Shown one piece after another: positions 26,635 through 35,700 of a DNA stretch of 64,000 nt. How positions within the stretch are numbered: the first letter of the stretch is position 1; each line of letters starts with the position of its first letter. Both the position numbers and the translations under genes were made by a program. Source of the DNA: an uncultured delta proteobacterium (GTDB taxonomy: Bacteria > Myxococcota_A > Polyangia > Polyangiales > Polyangiaceae); assembly GCA_903892415.1 (NCBI GenBank), contig CAITIQ010000230.1, positions 49,399 through 113,398 of the forward strand, in the 5' to 3' direction. The notes beneath the pieces were generated by a model. The model was not told where the DNA came from, searched no databases, and saw only the letters and a program-made list of their open reading frames with translations.

Positions 26635-27921
26635 TCAGCTCTTGGCCGCCTTGACGACCTCTCCAAGAGGCGAGGCCAGCCGACTCTTGTGACCGCCTTT
26701 GCTGACCTCTGCGTCGCCTGCAAACGCCGCGAGGTCGAGCCCTTTGATGGCGGCGGCCAACAGGTCGGGCAGCCGCTCGGGCGTACAGCCGAAGCAGGGC
26801 ATCCCGAGCGTTGCGAGCTTCTTGGCGAGGTCCTCGTTGTAGGCCGGTTTGCCTTGATCACTGATGGCTAGCAGCGTGACCGCTTTGACGCCGCTCTCGA
26901 GCAGTCCCTCCATCTTGCGCACGAAGCGCGCTTCGTTGGGGCTGGTGTCGTGCAGGTCGGCCAGCAAGATGTAGAGCGTCTTGGCCGGCGTGTGCATGAA
27001 GCGCTCGCAGTAGCTGGTCGCCATCCAGTAGTCCTCGGCGCCGCTGAGCTGAATGCCGAACAAGAGGTCGACCGGGTCGTGACAAAGCTCGGTTAGGTCC
27101 ACGACCTCTTCGTGATTGAACGCCACCACGTGGGTCTCGACCGCCGGGATGCTGGCGAGGATCGCCCCCATGATCCCGCCGTAGATCAGCGAGCCGTGCA
27201 TCGAGCCGGACTGGTCCATCGCGATGATGATGTTCCACTGGTTCTGCCGCTGTTGACGGCTGAAGAAGGACATCTCCGCCGGGACGATGGTTTTGAGCTC
27301 GGGCAGGTAGTTCTTCAAATTGCGCCGAATGGTGCGGGGCCAATCAAGGTTCGGCAGACTGCGAAACGGGCTGTGCCGGTTGCGGTCGAGCGCGCCGCGG
27401 ATCGCTTGTGCGAATTGGTTCTCGAGCTTCCGCCGGACTTCCTCGACGACCTTGCGCACCAAATCGCGAGCGGCCTCTTTGGCCTTCTCCGGCACCAGGT
27501 TCTTCAAGCTCAACAGCGTGGCTGCGAGATCCACCGACGGTTCGACCTGACACAAGAGCTCCGGCTCGAACAGCAGCTCCTTCATCCCGCGCCGTTCGAT
27601 CGCGTCGGTTTGGATCAGCGCGACGACGTCATTGGGGAAGAACGTGCGCACCTGGTGAAGCCACTTCGCCACTTTGGGCGTGACGCGGCCTTTGACCGTC
27701 CCACCCCCGCGGCGATCGCGCGAACGCTCTTCCCACTGCTCGCGCGAGAGCTCCTCATCGCCGTCGTCTCCGCCGTAAATAGCGTCGAGCGCTTCATCCA
27801 TCTCGAGCCCGTCGCCGGAGAGCGAGCACGGAAGGCCGCCGCTGCAGCTCGAGAGCGCCTCTTGCGCCTCCTTCCCGAGAATCAGACGCCAGCGTTGAAG
27901 TTGGTTCGGGTCCACGGCCAC
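26635..27921 (-). CDS. vWA-domain protein of the MoxR-associated system
   Basis: A 428-residue protein with an N-terminal helical domain and a C-terminal von Willebrand A domain. The MIDAS motif is DQSGSM (IIIAMDQSGSMHGSLIY), with an aspartate-containing motif ADLHDTSPNEARF further on. vWA proteins pair with MoxR AAA+ ATPases, which are thought to load or regulate metal-bound vWA partners. It is the last gene of the five-gene operon, starting 2 bp after the DUF5682 stop. Confidence 0.88.
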   Translation of the reverse strand: MAVDPNQLQRWRLILGKEAQEALSSCSGGLPCSLSGDGLEMDEALDAIYGGDDGDEELSREQWEERSRDRRGGGTVKGRVTPKVAKWLHQVRTFFPNDVVALIQTDAIERRGMKELLFEPELLCQVEPSVDLAATLLSLKNLVPEKAKEAARDLVRKVVEEVRRKLENQFAQAIRGALDRNRHSPFRSLPNLDWPRTIRRNLKNYLPELKTIVPAEMSFFSRQQRQNQWNIIIAMDQSGSMHGSLIYGGIMGAILASIPAVETHVVAFNHEEVVDLTELCHDPVDLLFGIQLSGAEDYWMATSYCERFMHTPAKTLYILLADLHDTSPNEARFVRKMEGLLESGVKAVTLLAISDQGKPAYNEDLAKKLATLGMPCFGCTPERLPDLLAAAIKGLDLAAFAGDAEVSKGGHKSRLASPLGEVVKAAKS

Positions 27922-27923
27922 GG

Positions 27924-30305
27924 CTACAGATCTCCAAAGTCGAATTCGTTGAGTTCGCCGAGCTTCTCCTCTTCGGCCTCGGTCATCGGCTTCTCCAAAA
28001 GTTCGGCCGCTTCATCTGCGCGAACTCCCCAGTGTTCGGCGAGATTCTCGGCTATCTGCCTTTTCTCGCGTTTGGAGAAGGCACCGAAGGCGCGCCGCAG
28101 GAACACCACTGCGCGACGGAACTCGGTCTCGTCGAGTGCCGCTACGTAGTCCGCCAGCTGCGTCCACAAGGCCTGCCTTGCCAAGAGCGCATAGCGGTTG
28201 CGCCGGGCCAAGCCTTGGAACCAGCCAGCGCCGAGATCGGCCGGCACGCCGGGAGAGAGCCTGCGTGAGACCTCGCGCGCCAGCTCCTCATTGGGCAAGA
28301 GGCCGCGTTCGAGCAAGATCGCGCAGGCGTAGCCGGAGAGCGTGGGGTTGCGATCGTCTGCGTCGGAGAGCGCCCGCAGCGCCTCGATCCAGCGCGGTTC
28401 ATCGACGCGATCGCTGAACTCGAGCGCGACGGCGTTCAGCTCATCCAGCCCAACGAGCATCGCCTTGGCGGCTTCGTCGTTGCAGCCGGCCGAGGCGTGG
28501 AGCGAAAGCGCGCCTTGCACGAACAGCTCCTCGATCAGCGGAACCAGCGGCTCGCCATCGAACTGGCGTACATCGCCGTAACGCACCGTTTGGCCGAGCG
28601 CGCGGGCGGCGTGCGCGATCGCCGCGAAGTCGGACGAGCCCGAGGTGAGCTCTTGAAGCCGCTTGCGGGCGGCCTCCATCGCCCGCATCAAACCGCACAA
28701 GCAAGCGTCGCGAACGACGTCCCCGGCCGCCGCGATGTTGGCGCAGTTCTCCAACGTTTGGTTGAAGCGGTAGCCGACGGCGAGCTCCACCGTCTCACCG
28801 AGCAACACCGATTCCACCAATTGGATCTCGCATTCGGGCGTCCAGCGGAGTGTCCATTTTTCGGCCCAGGTCGTCGACTGCTGCTTCGTCGCGAGCGGCT
28901 CGGAGAATTGAACGCCGAGCACGCGCAGGCGATGGAAGAAGCGCGAACGGTGGAGGTCGAGGAAGGCGGCCTCCTCGGTCTTCGCCTGGCGGTTCTCACG
29001 CAGATCGAGGCTGAGTTCTTCGGCGGCTTGCTTCTTGTACTTCTCGAGCTTGAGTCGCGTCAGCTCGCGCGCGAAATCGGCTTGGATCGAGGTGCGGCTG
29101 ACGCCGTCGGGGAGCGAGCCGATTTGGTCGCCGATCTCAACCTCTTTGAGCGCCCCTGCGATCGCCAGCACCTCTCCCTGGCCGAGCAAGGTGACTGCGG
29201 CTTCGCGCAGATCGCGCAAGGTCGGCGCTAGGCCGCCGTAGAAGGCCGACATCGTCTTGGCCAGGCGAACGCCCTCGATCACCTCGGCGGTCGAACGATG
29301 CGTGCCGGATGCGCGCGTGTGCCTCGCGATCAGCGACAGATACCGCGCAGGCGTCTCGCTCAGTTGATCGCGCTGCAAGGCGTCCCACATCAACTCGAAG
29401 TAGGCCGGGGCTTGATTGCCGGCGCCGTAGCCCGATTGTGAGGAGAGCTTGAAGTACGAGTAGGGCATGAGTGTCAGCTTGCCCGCGCGTCGCGGCAGCG
29501 AGGCCAGCTCCTCGTCGCTCATCGCTGGCTGCTCGCGCGTGAGCACCGGCGCATGGAAGGCACCAACCACGGCCACGATCTGTTCGGGCTTGTAGCCCTC
29601 GGCTACGTAGGCCTCGATCTGGCGGCGCATGTACGCTTCTCGCACCAGGTTCTCCGCTCGCCAGCGCGGTGAATCTTGTTCGAGCTCACGCAGCGCGGCC
29701 CCGTACTCGAAGGCCGCCAAACGGTAGCTGTCTTCGCTCTGGTTGTGCTCGAAGGCCCGCTCCCAATAGGTCTCGTGGTCGGGCTCCCCGGCCTGTTTGG
29801 CGACGAGCTCGTAGAAGGAAGGCTCGCGCTCCGGCCGATGCGATAGCGGGGCCTTCTCGTCCTTTGACGGGGCTGCCGCGCCTGCAGGGCCTTTCGCGCG
29901 CGCCTGCTCGGCTTCCTCAGCGGCCTCTTCGGCAGCTTGGCGCCTCGCTTCGACCCAGCGAGCCTCTTTGAGATCGGCCAGGCCCAGAAATACCTCCGAC
30001 GGCAAGTCGATGAACGCCGTGCGCACGCCCTTCTGCGCGGCCCACGTGAGCGCCTGATATTCGGGGCTGTAGTTCGCGAGCGGGTAGACGATCGTCCGCA
30101 CTGGGAGCGAGTCGGTGTAGGCCAGGATCGCGATCGGCGGCTTCGAGTCGCTGCGCACCAGATCCGCGATCAATCCGCCGGCGTCGGCGAGCCCTTCAAT
30201 CAACACGAGCTTCGGCTTGATGCGATCGAGGAAGCGACGCAGATGCCACGCTCCCATCGGCGATAGGTGCCGCACGCCAAAGACGTGGATCGAAGAATCG
30301 CTCAT
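27924..30305 (-). CDS. DUF5682 family protein (TraB/EreA-like motifs)
   Basis: A 793-residue protein. Its N-terminus (IHVFGVRHLSPMGAWHLRRFLDRIKPKLVLIEG) carries a G-x-x-H ... P-x-x-V-x-I-E pattern and later has EQIVAVVGAFHAPVLTRE, resembling the VVGAxHxxG motif of the TraB/Tiki/EreA-ChaN superfamily. That similarity is my inference; DUF5682 is a named family of unknown function that occurs with MoxR and vWA genes. The central part has a Lys/Ala/Glu-rich coil (EEAAEEAEQARAK), and the rest is mostly helical. It starts 4 bp after the MoxR gene's stop. Confidence 0.85.
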   Translation of the reverse strand: MSDSSIHVFGVRHLSPMGAWHLRRFLDRIKPKLVLIEGLADAGGLIADLVRSDSKPPIAILAYTDSLPVRTIVYPLANYSPEYQALTWAAQKGVRTAFIDLPSEVFLGLADLKEARWVEARRQAAEEAAEEAEQARAKGPAGAAAPSKDEKAPLSHRPEREPSFYELVAKQAGEPDHETYWERAFEHNQSEDSYRLAAFEYGAALRELEQDSPRWRAENLVREAYMRRQIEAYVAEGYKPEQIVAVVGAFHAPVLTREQPAMSDEELASLPRRAGKLTLMPYSYFKLSSQSGYGAGNQAPAYFELMWDALQRDQLSETPARYLSLIARHTRASGTHRSTAEVIEGVRLAKTMSAFYGGLAPTLRDLREAAVTLLGQGEVLAIAGALKEVEIGDQIGSLPDGVSRTSIQADFARELTRLKLEKYKKQAAEELSLDLRENRQAKTEEAAFLDLHRSRFFHRLRVLGVQFSEPLATKQQSTTWAEKWTLRWTPECEIQLVESVLLGETVELAVGYRFNQTLENCANIAAAGDVVRDACLCGLMRAMEAARKRLQELTSGSSDFAAIAHAARALGQTVRYGDVRQFDGEPLVPLIEELFVQGALSLHASAGCNDEAAKAMLVGLDELNAVALEFSDRVDEPRWIEALRALSDADDRNPTLSGYACAILLERGLLPNEELAREVSRRLSPGVPADLGAGWFQGLARRNRYALLARQALWTQLADYVAALDETEFRRAVVFLRRAFGAFSKREKRQIAENLAEHWGVRADEAAELLEKPMTEAEEEKLGELNEFDFGDL

Positions 30306-30309
30306 GGCG

Positions 30310-31449
30310 CTACTCGTTCATTTCGGAGCACGCTGTGTACAAGGCACGCCACTCGGAGCCGCGCTTCTTGAGCACGTTGGACAGGTACTCCTGCCACACC
30401 AGGCGGTCTTTCTCCTCGTCTTTGACCACGGCACCTTGCAAGCCGCTGGCGACGTCCTGCGAACTGACCGAGCCGTCGCCGAAGCTGCCGGCGAGCGCCA
30501 TGCTGTTGGCCAACACCGAGATCGCCTCGGCCGTCGAGAGCACGCCGCTCGGCTGCTTGAGCTTGGCCTTGCCGTCGAGGGTTTGGCCGGTGCGCAGCTC
30601 ACGGAAGATGGTGACCACCTTCTCGATCGCCTCGTCGGCTGGGATCTTGGCTTTGAGTTGCAGGTTGCTGGCGAGATCGTGGACGCGGCGGCGGACGATA
30701 TCGATCTCGGCTTCAATCGTTGCAGGCGTCGGTAGCACGACGATGTTGAAGCGCCGTTTGAGCGCGGCCGACATATCGTTGACCCCGCGATCACGCGTGT
30801 TGGCCGAGGCGATCACCGAGAAACCGCGAGTGGCTGGGGTCTCGGTCTCGAGCTCAGGGATCGAGATCCGCTTCTCCGACAACAAGCTGATCATCGCGTC
30901 CTGCACCTCCGATGCGCAGCGCGTAATCTCTTCGAAGCGCGCGAGTGTACCGGTCTCCATCGCGCGGAGGATCGGGCTGCGGATCAACGCGTCTTGGCTC
31001 GGGCCGTGGGCGATCAGCATGGCGTAGTTCCAGGAGTAGCGGATCGCCTCTTCGGTCGTGCCGGCCGTGCCTTGGACGACCTTGGTCGAGTCCCCGCTGA
31101 TGGCCGCGGCCAAGTGCTCGCTGAGCCAGCTCTTGGCGGTGCCTGGCTCGCCGATCAACAAGAGCGCGCGATCGGTCACCAAGGTGCTGATGGCGATCTG
31201 CACCAACCGCTCATGTCCGATGTACTTGGGGCTAATCGTCAGATCGCCGACCGTGCCGCCGCCGATATAGGTCTGCACGGCGCGCGGCGAGAGCTTCCAC
31301 CCGGGTGGGCGGTCGTAGGTGTCGGCTTTGGCCAGCGCTTGCAGCTCCGCTGCGAAGCCGACCTCCGCTGGAACGCGCAGCAAGTCGCTGTCTGGCTTGC
31401 TGCCCTGGGTCGTCGGGGGCGTCTCGGCGCCGTCTTTCTTCTTGGCCAT
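30310..31449 (-). CDS. MoxR AAA+ ATPase of the vWA operon
   Basis: A 379-residue AAA+ ATPase. Walker A is LIGEPGTAKSW (LLLIGEPGTAKSWLSEHLAAAI), the ssDNA-binding-like loop follows, and sensor-1 is SVIASANTRDRG. I use the ATG at 31449 (MAKKKDG) because GAGGAG lies 6 nt upstream; the track start at 31518 overlaps the previous gene. Its lid domain is complete. In such systems the MoxR ATPase switches the vWA partner; the client is unknown here. Confidence 0.9.
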   Translation of the reverse strand: MAKKKDGAETPPTTQGSKPDSDLLRVPAEVGFAAELQALAKADTYDRPPGWKLSPRAVQTYIGGGTVGDLTISPKYIGHERLVQIAISTLVTDRALLLIGEPGTAKSWLSEHLAAAISGDSTKVVQGTAGTTEEAIRYSWNYAMLIAHGPSQDALIRSPILRAMETGTLARFEEITRCASEVQDAMISLLSEKRISIPELETETPATRGFSVIASANTRDRGVNDMSAALKRRFNIVVLPTPATIEAEIDIVRRRVHDLASNLQLKAKIPADEAIEKVVTIFRELRTGQTLDGKAKLKQPSGVLSTAEAISVLANSMALAGSFGDGSVSSQDVASGLQGAVVKDEEKDRLVWQEYLSNVLKKRGSEWRALYTACSEMNE

Positions 31450-31480
31450 GGCTTTCTCCTCGTCTGCTCGCGTGGTCACG

Positions 31481-33271
31481 CTACTTCGCGGCCCGGTGCC
31501 TGTCTTTGAGTTGCTCAATCGCTCCCACCAACTGGTCGATGAGCCGCTCGTGCATCGTGGGTAAGAGCGCTTCGAGCGGGGCGATCGCCGTGGCCGGTAA
31601 GGCCGGAATCTCCCGAGCGATCAGCCAAACGTGCGTATGCGCGCGACCTTTGACGGCCTCCGCGTTCTTGGCCGCGAGCAAGCCGAGCACCGTCTCGACC
31701 AGCTTTGGGTGCTCGCAGCGAATCAGCGCTCCAAGCAAGTGAGGCCACCTGTCATCGGACTTCTCTTGGTCGGCCCTGCTGCTTAGATACGCGAGTAGGG
31801 CGGCATGCCCAGGCTGTGACACCGCTTCGACCAATGGCAGGTCCTCCAGGGCGATCGCTAGGTCGATCCAGCGCGTGTCGAGCACGGGCTGGTCGTCGGT
31901 TCGACGACTGCCGTAGTGCCAACTCGCTTGGCCACCCGCCCGGATCGCCGTTCGAATGGCTTCCCAGCGTTGTTGTTCCGCCGACTTCGCCCCAGTCCCG
32001 CGGCGCGCCGTTTCGGCGGTCGGCCCAAAGCGCTCGTAGACCTCCGCCGGGCCGAGCGTTCGGCGCGCAGCCAGGAAGGCGTGCTGCAGCGCGGCTCCGG
32101 TAAGCTCCGCCTGCTGGTCGATCAGCCGTTTGGCGAGCGCGGTGTCTCCGCTCCCCATGAGGAATGCCACGCGTTCATTGACGTCCGCTCCAGAGGGCGT
32201 GGTCTTGATCTTCGCGAGGAGCGCCCGTTTGTCGAATAGTTCGATCAGCACTGCAGAGGCGTTTGGATCCACGCGCCCAACAAACACGTGCAGCCACTGC
32301 AGCAACCTCAGGGTCTCCTTGCCTTGCTCGTCCTTCATGGCCAGCAATTGGGCGAGCTGTGCGCGGGTCTGCTCGACCAGCCAGGCGCTGAGGGCCGGCC
32401 AGGTCGCGTCGCGCAGCGGTTGGATCAGCGACTCGAGGTCCTTGGGTACGCGCGCCTTGAGCACCGAAAGCGAGGCTTCGGATTGGACCTGCATCAGCGC
32501 CGAAAGCGCCGCCACGCGCACGTCCTTGGCCTTGGACGTGGCCTGCTCCAAAAGGAAGCCGAGGTCCTCCTCGTCCGAGCCGAGGCAGGCGATCGCCGCG
32601 ACGCGCAGCTCCTTCGAACCTTCCTCGAGCGACTGCTTGACGATCGCTCTTGCAGCTTGTGGATCCAAGGAATGAAGCAGGCGCAGCCTGCGTGTGTCGC
32701 TTACGCGCCCACGCTTCGCCTCGAGCTGGGCCAAAAGCTCGCCGATGATCGCCCTGCCGTACTTGGGGAGCACCTCGCGTTGGATCCGTTCGGCGATCTC
32801 GGGGTACGGATCATCGAGCGCCCGCAACGCCGGTAGCACCAGGCGCAGGTCGTTGAAGACCCCCTGCTGGATCGCGTCGGCCACGATCTCCAAGCGGCCG
32901 CTGCCAGTGGTTGCAAGCGCCTCGAGCAACGGCTTGAGCGTGCGCGCGCTCGCTTGCGTCGGGGACGCGCGAAACTGCACCAACTCGATCGGCTCGAGGG
33001 CGCCCGCCGCTCCTGTCTCGCCCTGCGTGTAGAGGATCGCGCTCAGCAGCCCGGCGAGGTCGAGCAAGGCCTGCGGCGCGGTCTTCTCGTTGGCGTCCAC
33101 CACGGCCTGTGCAGCCTGCGCGACCTTGGCGAACACAGGCGCCTTTTCGCCAGCCTTTTCGAGCGCAGGGATCAGCTTCTTGAGGCGAAAGTCACCGGGC
33201 GCTACGGCGCTCCCGGCGATCGCCAGCCGCCGAGCTTCTTCCTGGGTTTGCGCCAATACAGCGATGCTCAT
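31481..33271 (-). CDS. HEAT-repeat-like protein (probably DUF5691)
   Basis: A 596-residue helical-repeat protein made of alpha-alpha units (for example AIACLGSDEEDLGFLLEQATSKAKDVRVAALSAL). The ATG at 33271 has GAAGGA about 9 nt upstream; the track's 33478 start adds 69 unlikely residues. It is the second gene of the operon SWIM-HEAT-MoxR-DUF5682-vWA. A close paralogue lies at 55216-56940, sharing the start EEARRLAISGSALAPGDFRLKQLIP almost exactly. Naming it DUF5691 rests on remembered gene order, not on a search. Confidence 0.75.
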   Translation of the reverse strand: MSIAVLAQTQEEARRLAIAGSAVAPGDFRLKKLIPALEKAGEKAPVFAKVAQAAQAVVDANEKTAPQALLDLAGLLSAILYTQGETGAAGALEPIELVQFRASPTQASARTLKPLLEALATTGSGRLEIVADAIQQGVFNDLRLVLPALRALDDPYPEIAERIQREVLPKYGRAIIGELLAQLEAKRGRVSDTRRLRLLHSLDPQAARAIVKQSLEEGSKELRVAAIACLGSDEEDLGFLLEQATSKAKDVRVAALSALMQVQSEASLSVLKARVPKDLESLIQPLRDATWPALSAWLVEQTRAQLAQLLAMKDEQGKETLRLLQWLHVFVGRVDPNASAVLIELFDKRALLAKIKTTPSGADVNERVAFLMGSGDTALAKRLIDQQAELTGAALQHAFLAARRTLGPAEVYERFGPTAETARRGTGAKSAEQQRWEAIRTAIRAGGQASWHYGSRRTDDQPVLDTRWIDLAIALEDLPLVEAVSQPGHAALLAYLSSRADQEKSDDRWPHLLGALIRCEHPKLVETVLGLLAAKNAEAVKGRAHTHVWLIAREIPALPATAIAPLEALLPTMHERLIDQLVGAIEQLKDRHRAAK

Positions 33272-33330
33272 AGACGTTTTTCCTTCGCAAACGTTGGACG
33301 CGGTGCAAGCGGGTCGGCCGAGTTCTCGCG

Positions 33331-34788
33331 CTACAGCGTCAAGCGAATCACCTGCTGCTCGGTCACCACCGAGAGCAGCTTGACCTGCAGCTTGCGCGTA
33401 TCGAGGTCTTGGCGGAAGCGAACGATCAAGGTCGGCGCGCTCAACGCTGCCTTCGGCAGCAGCGGGACCAAATGGCAACTCGGTGGCTCCTCCGACATGC
33501 CGCGATCGGTGAGCGTCAGGCGGTCCCCTTTCTCGTCTTCGATCACGAGCACGCCATTCACCTTGCCCAAGCGCTGGGTGCGCAAGGCGTAGATCGGCGT
33601 CTTGTCGGCCAGCGGTGACTTGAGCGTATTTTTGACCTCCTTGATGGTGCTGGCGAAGTCGGGGCGCGCGAGCTCACACACCCGCTGCAGATCGCCCGGC
33701 TCGATCGGTCGGCTGGTCATGCCGTCCCAGCGGATGCGGGGATTGACGTCGCCCGGGTAGATGCAAAGTTCGGGTGTCTTCGCGACCTGGAAGAAGCTGT
33801 CGTCGCTGTGAATGAACTTGGCGGCCTTGTACGGGCGGAAGTTCTGCGTCAGGCCGATGCGGCCGGTGCGGAGGTTCATCCACACGCCGGTGTCGACGAA
33901 CTCTTTGCGCGCTGTGTCGTTGTGCATGTTGAAGGAGAGTTGCAGCAGCTCGACCTCGCTCTCGACCAGGCCAGCGGCTTTGAGCTCGCTCAACTGCCAG
34001 GCGTGACCAAGCCACGCCGCGATCGGCGACTCGGTCTCCGGCTTGAGCTCCGGATCCTCGAGGCGCTTCTGCAGATAGGCGCGCCCTTGTTTGACGAGGG
34101 CGTTGAGGCGGGTGAGCTGATCGAGCGCCTCGCTGAACACCGACTCGCGCACGACGTTGGAGACGCTCGTATCGAACTCGCCGAGCTCGTTGGCGAACAG
34201 CTGGGTGTAGCGATGCAGCGCCGCTTGCGCCCCGGGGAGGTAGGCGTTGCCCAGCTGTTTGGCCTTCTCCTCGATCTCCCGTGCGGTCTTGGCGCTTATG
34301 TTGCCGATACCGAGCCGCATCAGATCCAGAGTGAGCGTCTCCAATAGATCGATGCCGTCGAGCTGGGCCGTGATCTTCTTGGCCAGCGCCGACTTATTGA
34401 CCTTGGTTGGCTTGGCCGCGGACTCCTTCTTTTTCTCCGACTTGTTCGCGAGCTTCTCGCGCTTCTCGAGCACGTCGGCGGGAACCTCCGCGACGGTGAA
34501 GGCGGCCCGCTTTTGCACGTAGGCGTACATCAAGCCGACGGTGTGTTTGCAGGGGAACTGCCGGCTCGGACAGTTGCAGCGATAGGTCGGCTGTTCGGGC
34601 CGCACGAAGTCGCACGAGCAAAGGTACGGATCTGCGCCGGAGCCCAAGCACTCGGCGAAAAGCAGCGAGCCTTCGGCGTCGAGGTGGAGCTTGGTGAACC
34701 TGCCCTTGAGCAAGAGCGCCCTCCCGTTCTTGGCGGCGTCGGCGTTGGGCGCTGCCGCCGAAACGAAGGCTTCGTCGATCGAGATCAT
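33331..34788 (-). CDS. SWIM zinc-finger protein, first gene of the operon
   Basis: A 485-residue protein with the SWIM zinc-binding signature CNCPSRQFPCKH (CxCx-n-CxH), preceded by CSCDFVRPEQPTYR. Behind it is a Lys-rich stretch (KREKLANKSEKKKESAAKPTKVNKS) and a long helical C-terminal half. SWIM domains bind nucleic acid or proteins. I use the ATG at 34788, with GGAG 6 nt upstream; the track start is a GTG at 34812. This leads the five-gene cluster. Confidence 0.82.
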   Translation of the reverse strand: MISIDEAFVSAAAPNADAAKNGRALLLKGRFTKLHLDAEGSLLFAECLGSGADPYLCSCDFVRPEQPTYRCNCPSRQFPCKHTVGLMYAYVQKRAAFTVAEVPADVLEKREKLANKSEKKKESAAKPTKVNKSALAKKITAQLDGIDLLETLTLDLMRLGIGNISAKTAREIEEKAKQLGNAYLPGAQAALHRYTQLFANELGEFDTSVSNVVRESVFSEALDQLTRLNALVKQGRAYLQKRLEDPELKPETESPIAAWLGHAWQLSELKAAGLVESEVELLQLSFNMHNDTARKEFVDTGVWMNLRTGRIGLTQNFRPYKAAKFIHSDDSFFQVAKTPELCIYPGDVNPRIRWDGMTSRPIEPGDLQRVCELARPDFASTIKEVKNTLKSPLADKTPIYALRTQRLGKVNGVLVIEDEKGDRLTLTDRGMSEEPPSCHLVPLLPKAALSAPTLIVRFRQDLDTRKLQVKLLSVVTEQQVIRLTL

Positions 34789-34912
34789 TCGCAGCTCCGG
34801 TGAGAGTCGCACAGCCGTGGCAAGCGGCCGCGATTGTTCGCGATGTAGCGGCGAAGTTCAACTGCGTAGCGGCGAGCGGGGAGGGGGGAGGGGAGAGCGG
34901 CAGCGCCGTCCG

Positions 34913-35320
34913 CTAGACGAAACGAACCCACGCCTGCGCGAGGGCTCGAAATGCGGCTTGCTTCGCCTTGAAATCGCTTCGGGCGCCGAGCGAGACGAGG
35001 CAACGGTCTTTCGCCATCCACTTCTCGATCAGGCCGGCGGGATCCTCGACTGGGACGCCTGTCTCAGCGGTCGCCTTCTTCTTGATACCGGTGAACAGGA
35101 TCAGCTGAAGCGAAGTTTCTGAGCGCAGATGCACCGTGGCGAAGAAGTCGTTCGCGTTGCAAAAGCTCACCGAGTTCCACTTGATCTCCTCGCGAATCGA
35201 CGGGCTCATACCGAGCATCAACTCGCGCAGCGCGTTGATCTCCGCCTCGAGCGGGTGGCCCTTGCTGGAGAGAAACGTGGCCACGTCGCTGCTCGCCCCA
35301 GTCGGTGGTTTCTTTCGCAC
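34913..35320 (-). CDS. DUF1801 family protein
   Basis: A 135-residue protein. The sequence VATFLSSKGHPLEAEINALRELMLGMSPSIREEIKWNSVSFCNANDFFATVHLRSETSLQLILFTG is the DUF1801 (YdhG-like) fold, a small domain of unknown function. I use the GTG at 35320 (VRKKPPTGASS); the track's 35401 start would overlap the divergent ferredoxin gene. It lies upstream of the SWIM gene on the same strand but separated by 124 bp, so it is probably not in that operon. Confidence 0.75.
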   Translation of the reverse strand: MRKKPPTGASSDVATFLSSKGHPLEAEINALRELMLGMSPSIREEIKWNSVSFCNANDFFATVHLRSETSLQLILFTGIKKKATAETGVPVEDPAGLIEKWMAKDRCLVSLGARSDFKAKQAAFRALAQAWVRFV

Positions 35321-35360
35321 GGCCTGGACTCTACCGCATGCATGGGACAAGACGTCACGG

Positions 35361-35690
35361 ATGAAGGCCGAGTACCAGCATTCAGACGGTGAGGTATTCA
35401 CGCTCGAGCTCTCGCCCGATCAGTCCCTGCGCGACGCGCTGATCAAAGCAGGTCGCCCGCCACACAACGCGACCCGCTTCGCGAGCTGCCAAGGCTTCGG
35501 CACCTGTGGGACCTGCGCAGTACAGATTGAAGGCGAGGTCGAGCCGAAGTCGCCTGGCGCCATTGAAGCGTGGCGTCTCAACTTCCCGCCGCACAAGCGC
35601 GAGAGCGGCCTGCGCCTCGCCTGTCAGGTGAAACCGTGCGGCGACCTCAAGGTCAAAAAGCACCCGGGCTATTGGGGGAACGAAGTCTAA
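35361..35690 (+). CDS. [2Fe-2S] ferredoxin, adrenodoxin-like spacing
   Basis: A 109-residue ferredoxin. Cysteines appear as CQGFGTCGTC (C-x5-C-x2-C), the adrenodoxin-like spacing, with the fourth in LACQVKPCG. The beta-grasp fold pattern is present (EVFTLELSPDQSLRDALIKAGR). It would carry electrons for an unknown reductase or hydroxylase. The start ATG at 35361 gives MKAEYQHSDGE; the 35136 start in the track is implausible. Divergent from the DUF1801 gene. Confidence 0.85.
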   Translation: MKAEYQHSDGEVFTLELSPDQSLRDALIKAGRPPHNATRFASCQGFGTCGTCAVQIEGEVEPKSPGAIEAWRLNFPPHKRESGLRLACQVKPCGDLKVKKHPGYWGNEV

Positions 35691-35700
35691 GGGCGGGCGC

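Noticed and set aside
26635-34788. calling the operon a VMAP ternary conflict system
   Set aside because: The vWA and MoxR genes fit, but no VMAP or typical effector (caspase- or trypsin-like) is seen, so the specific label is not supported.
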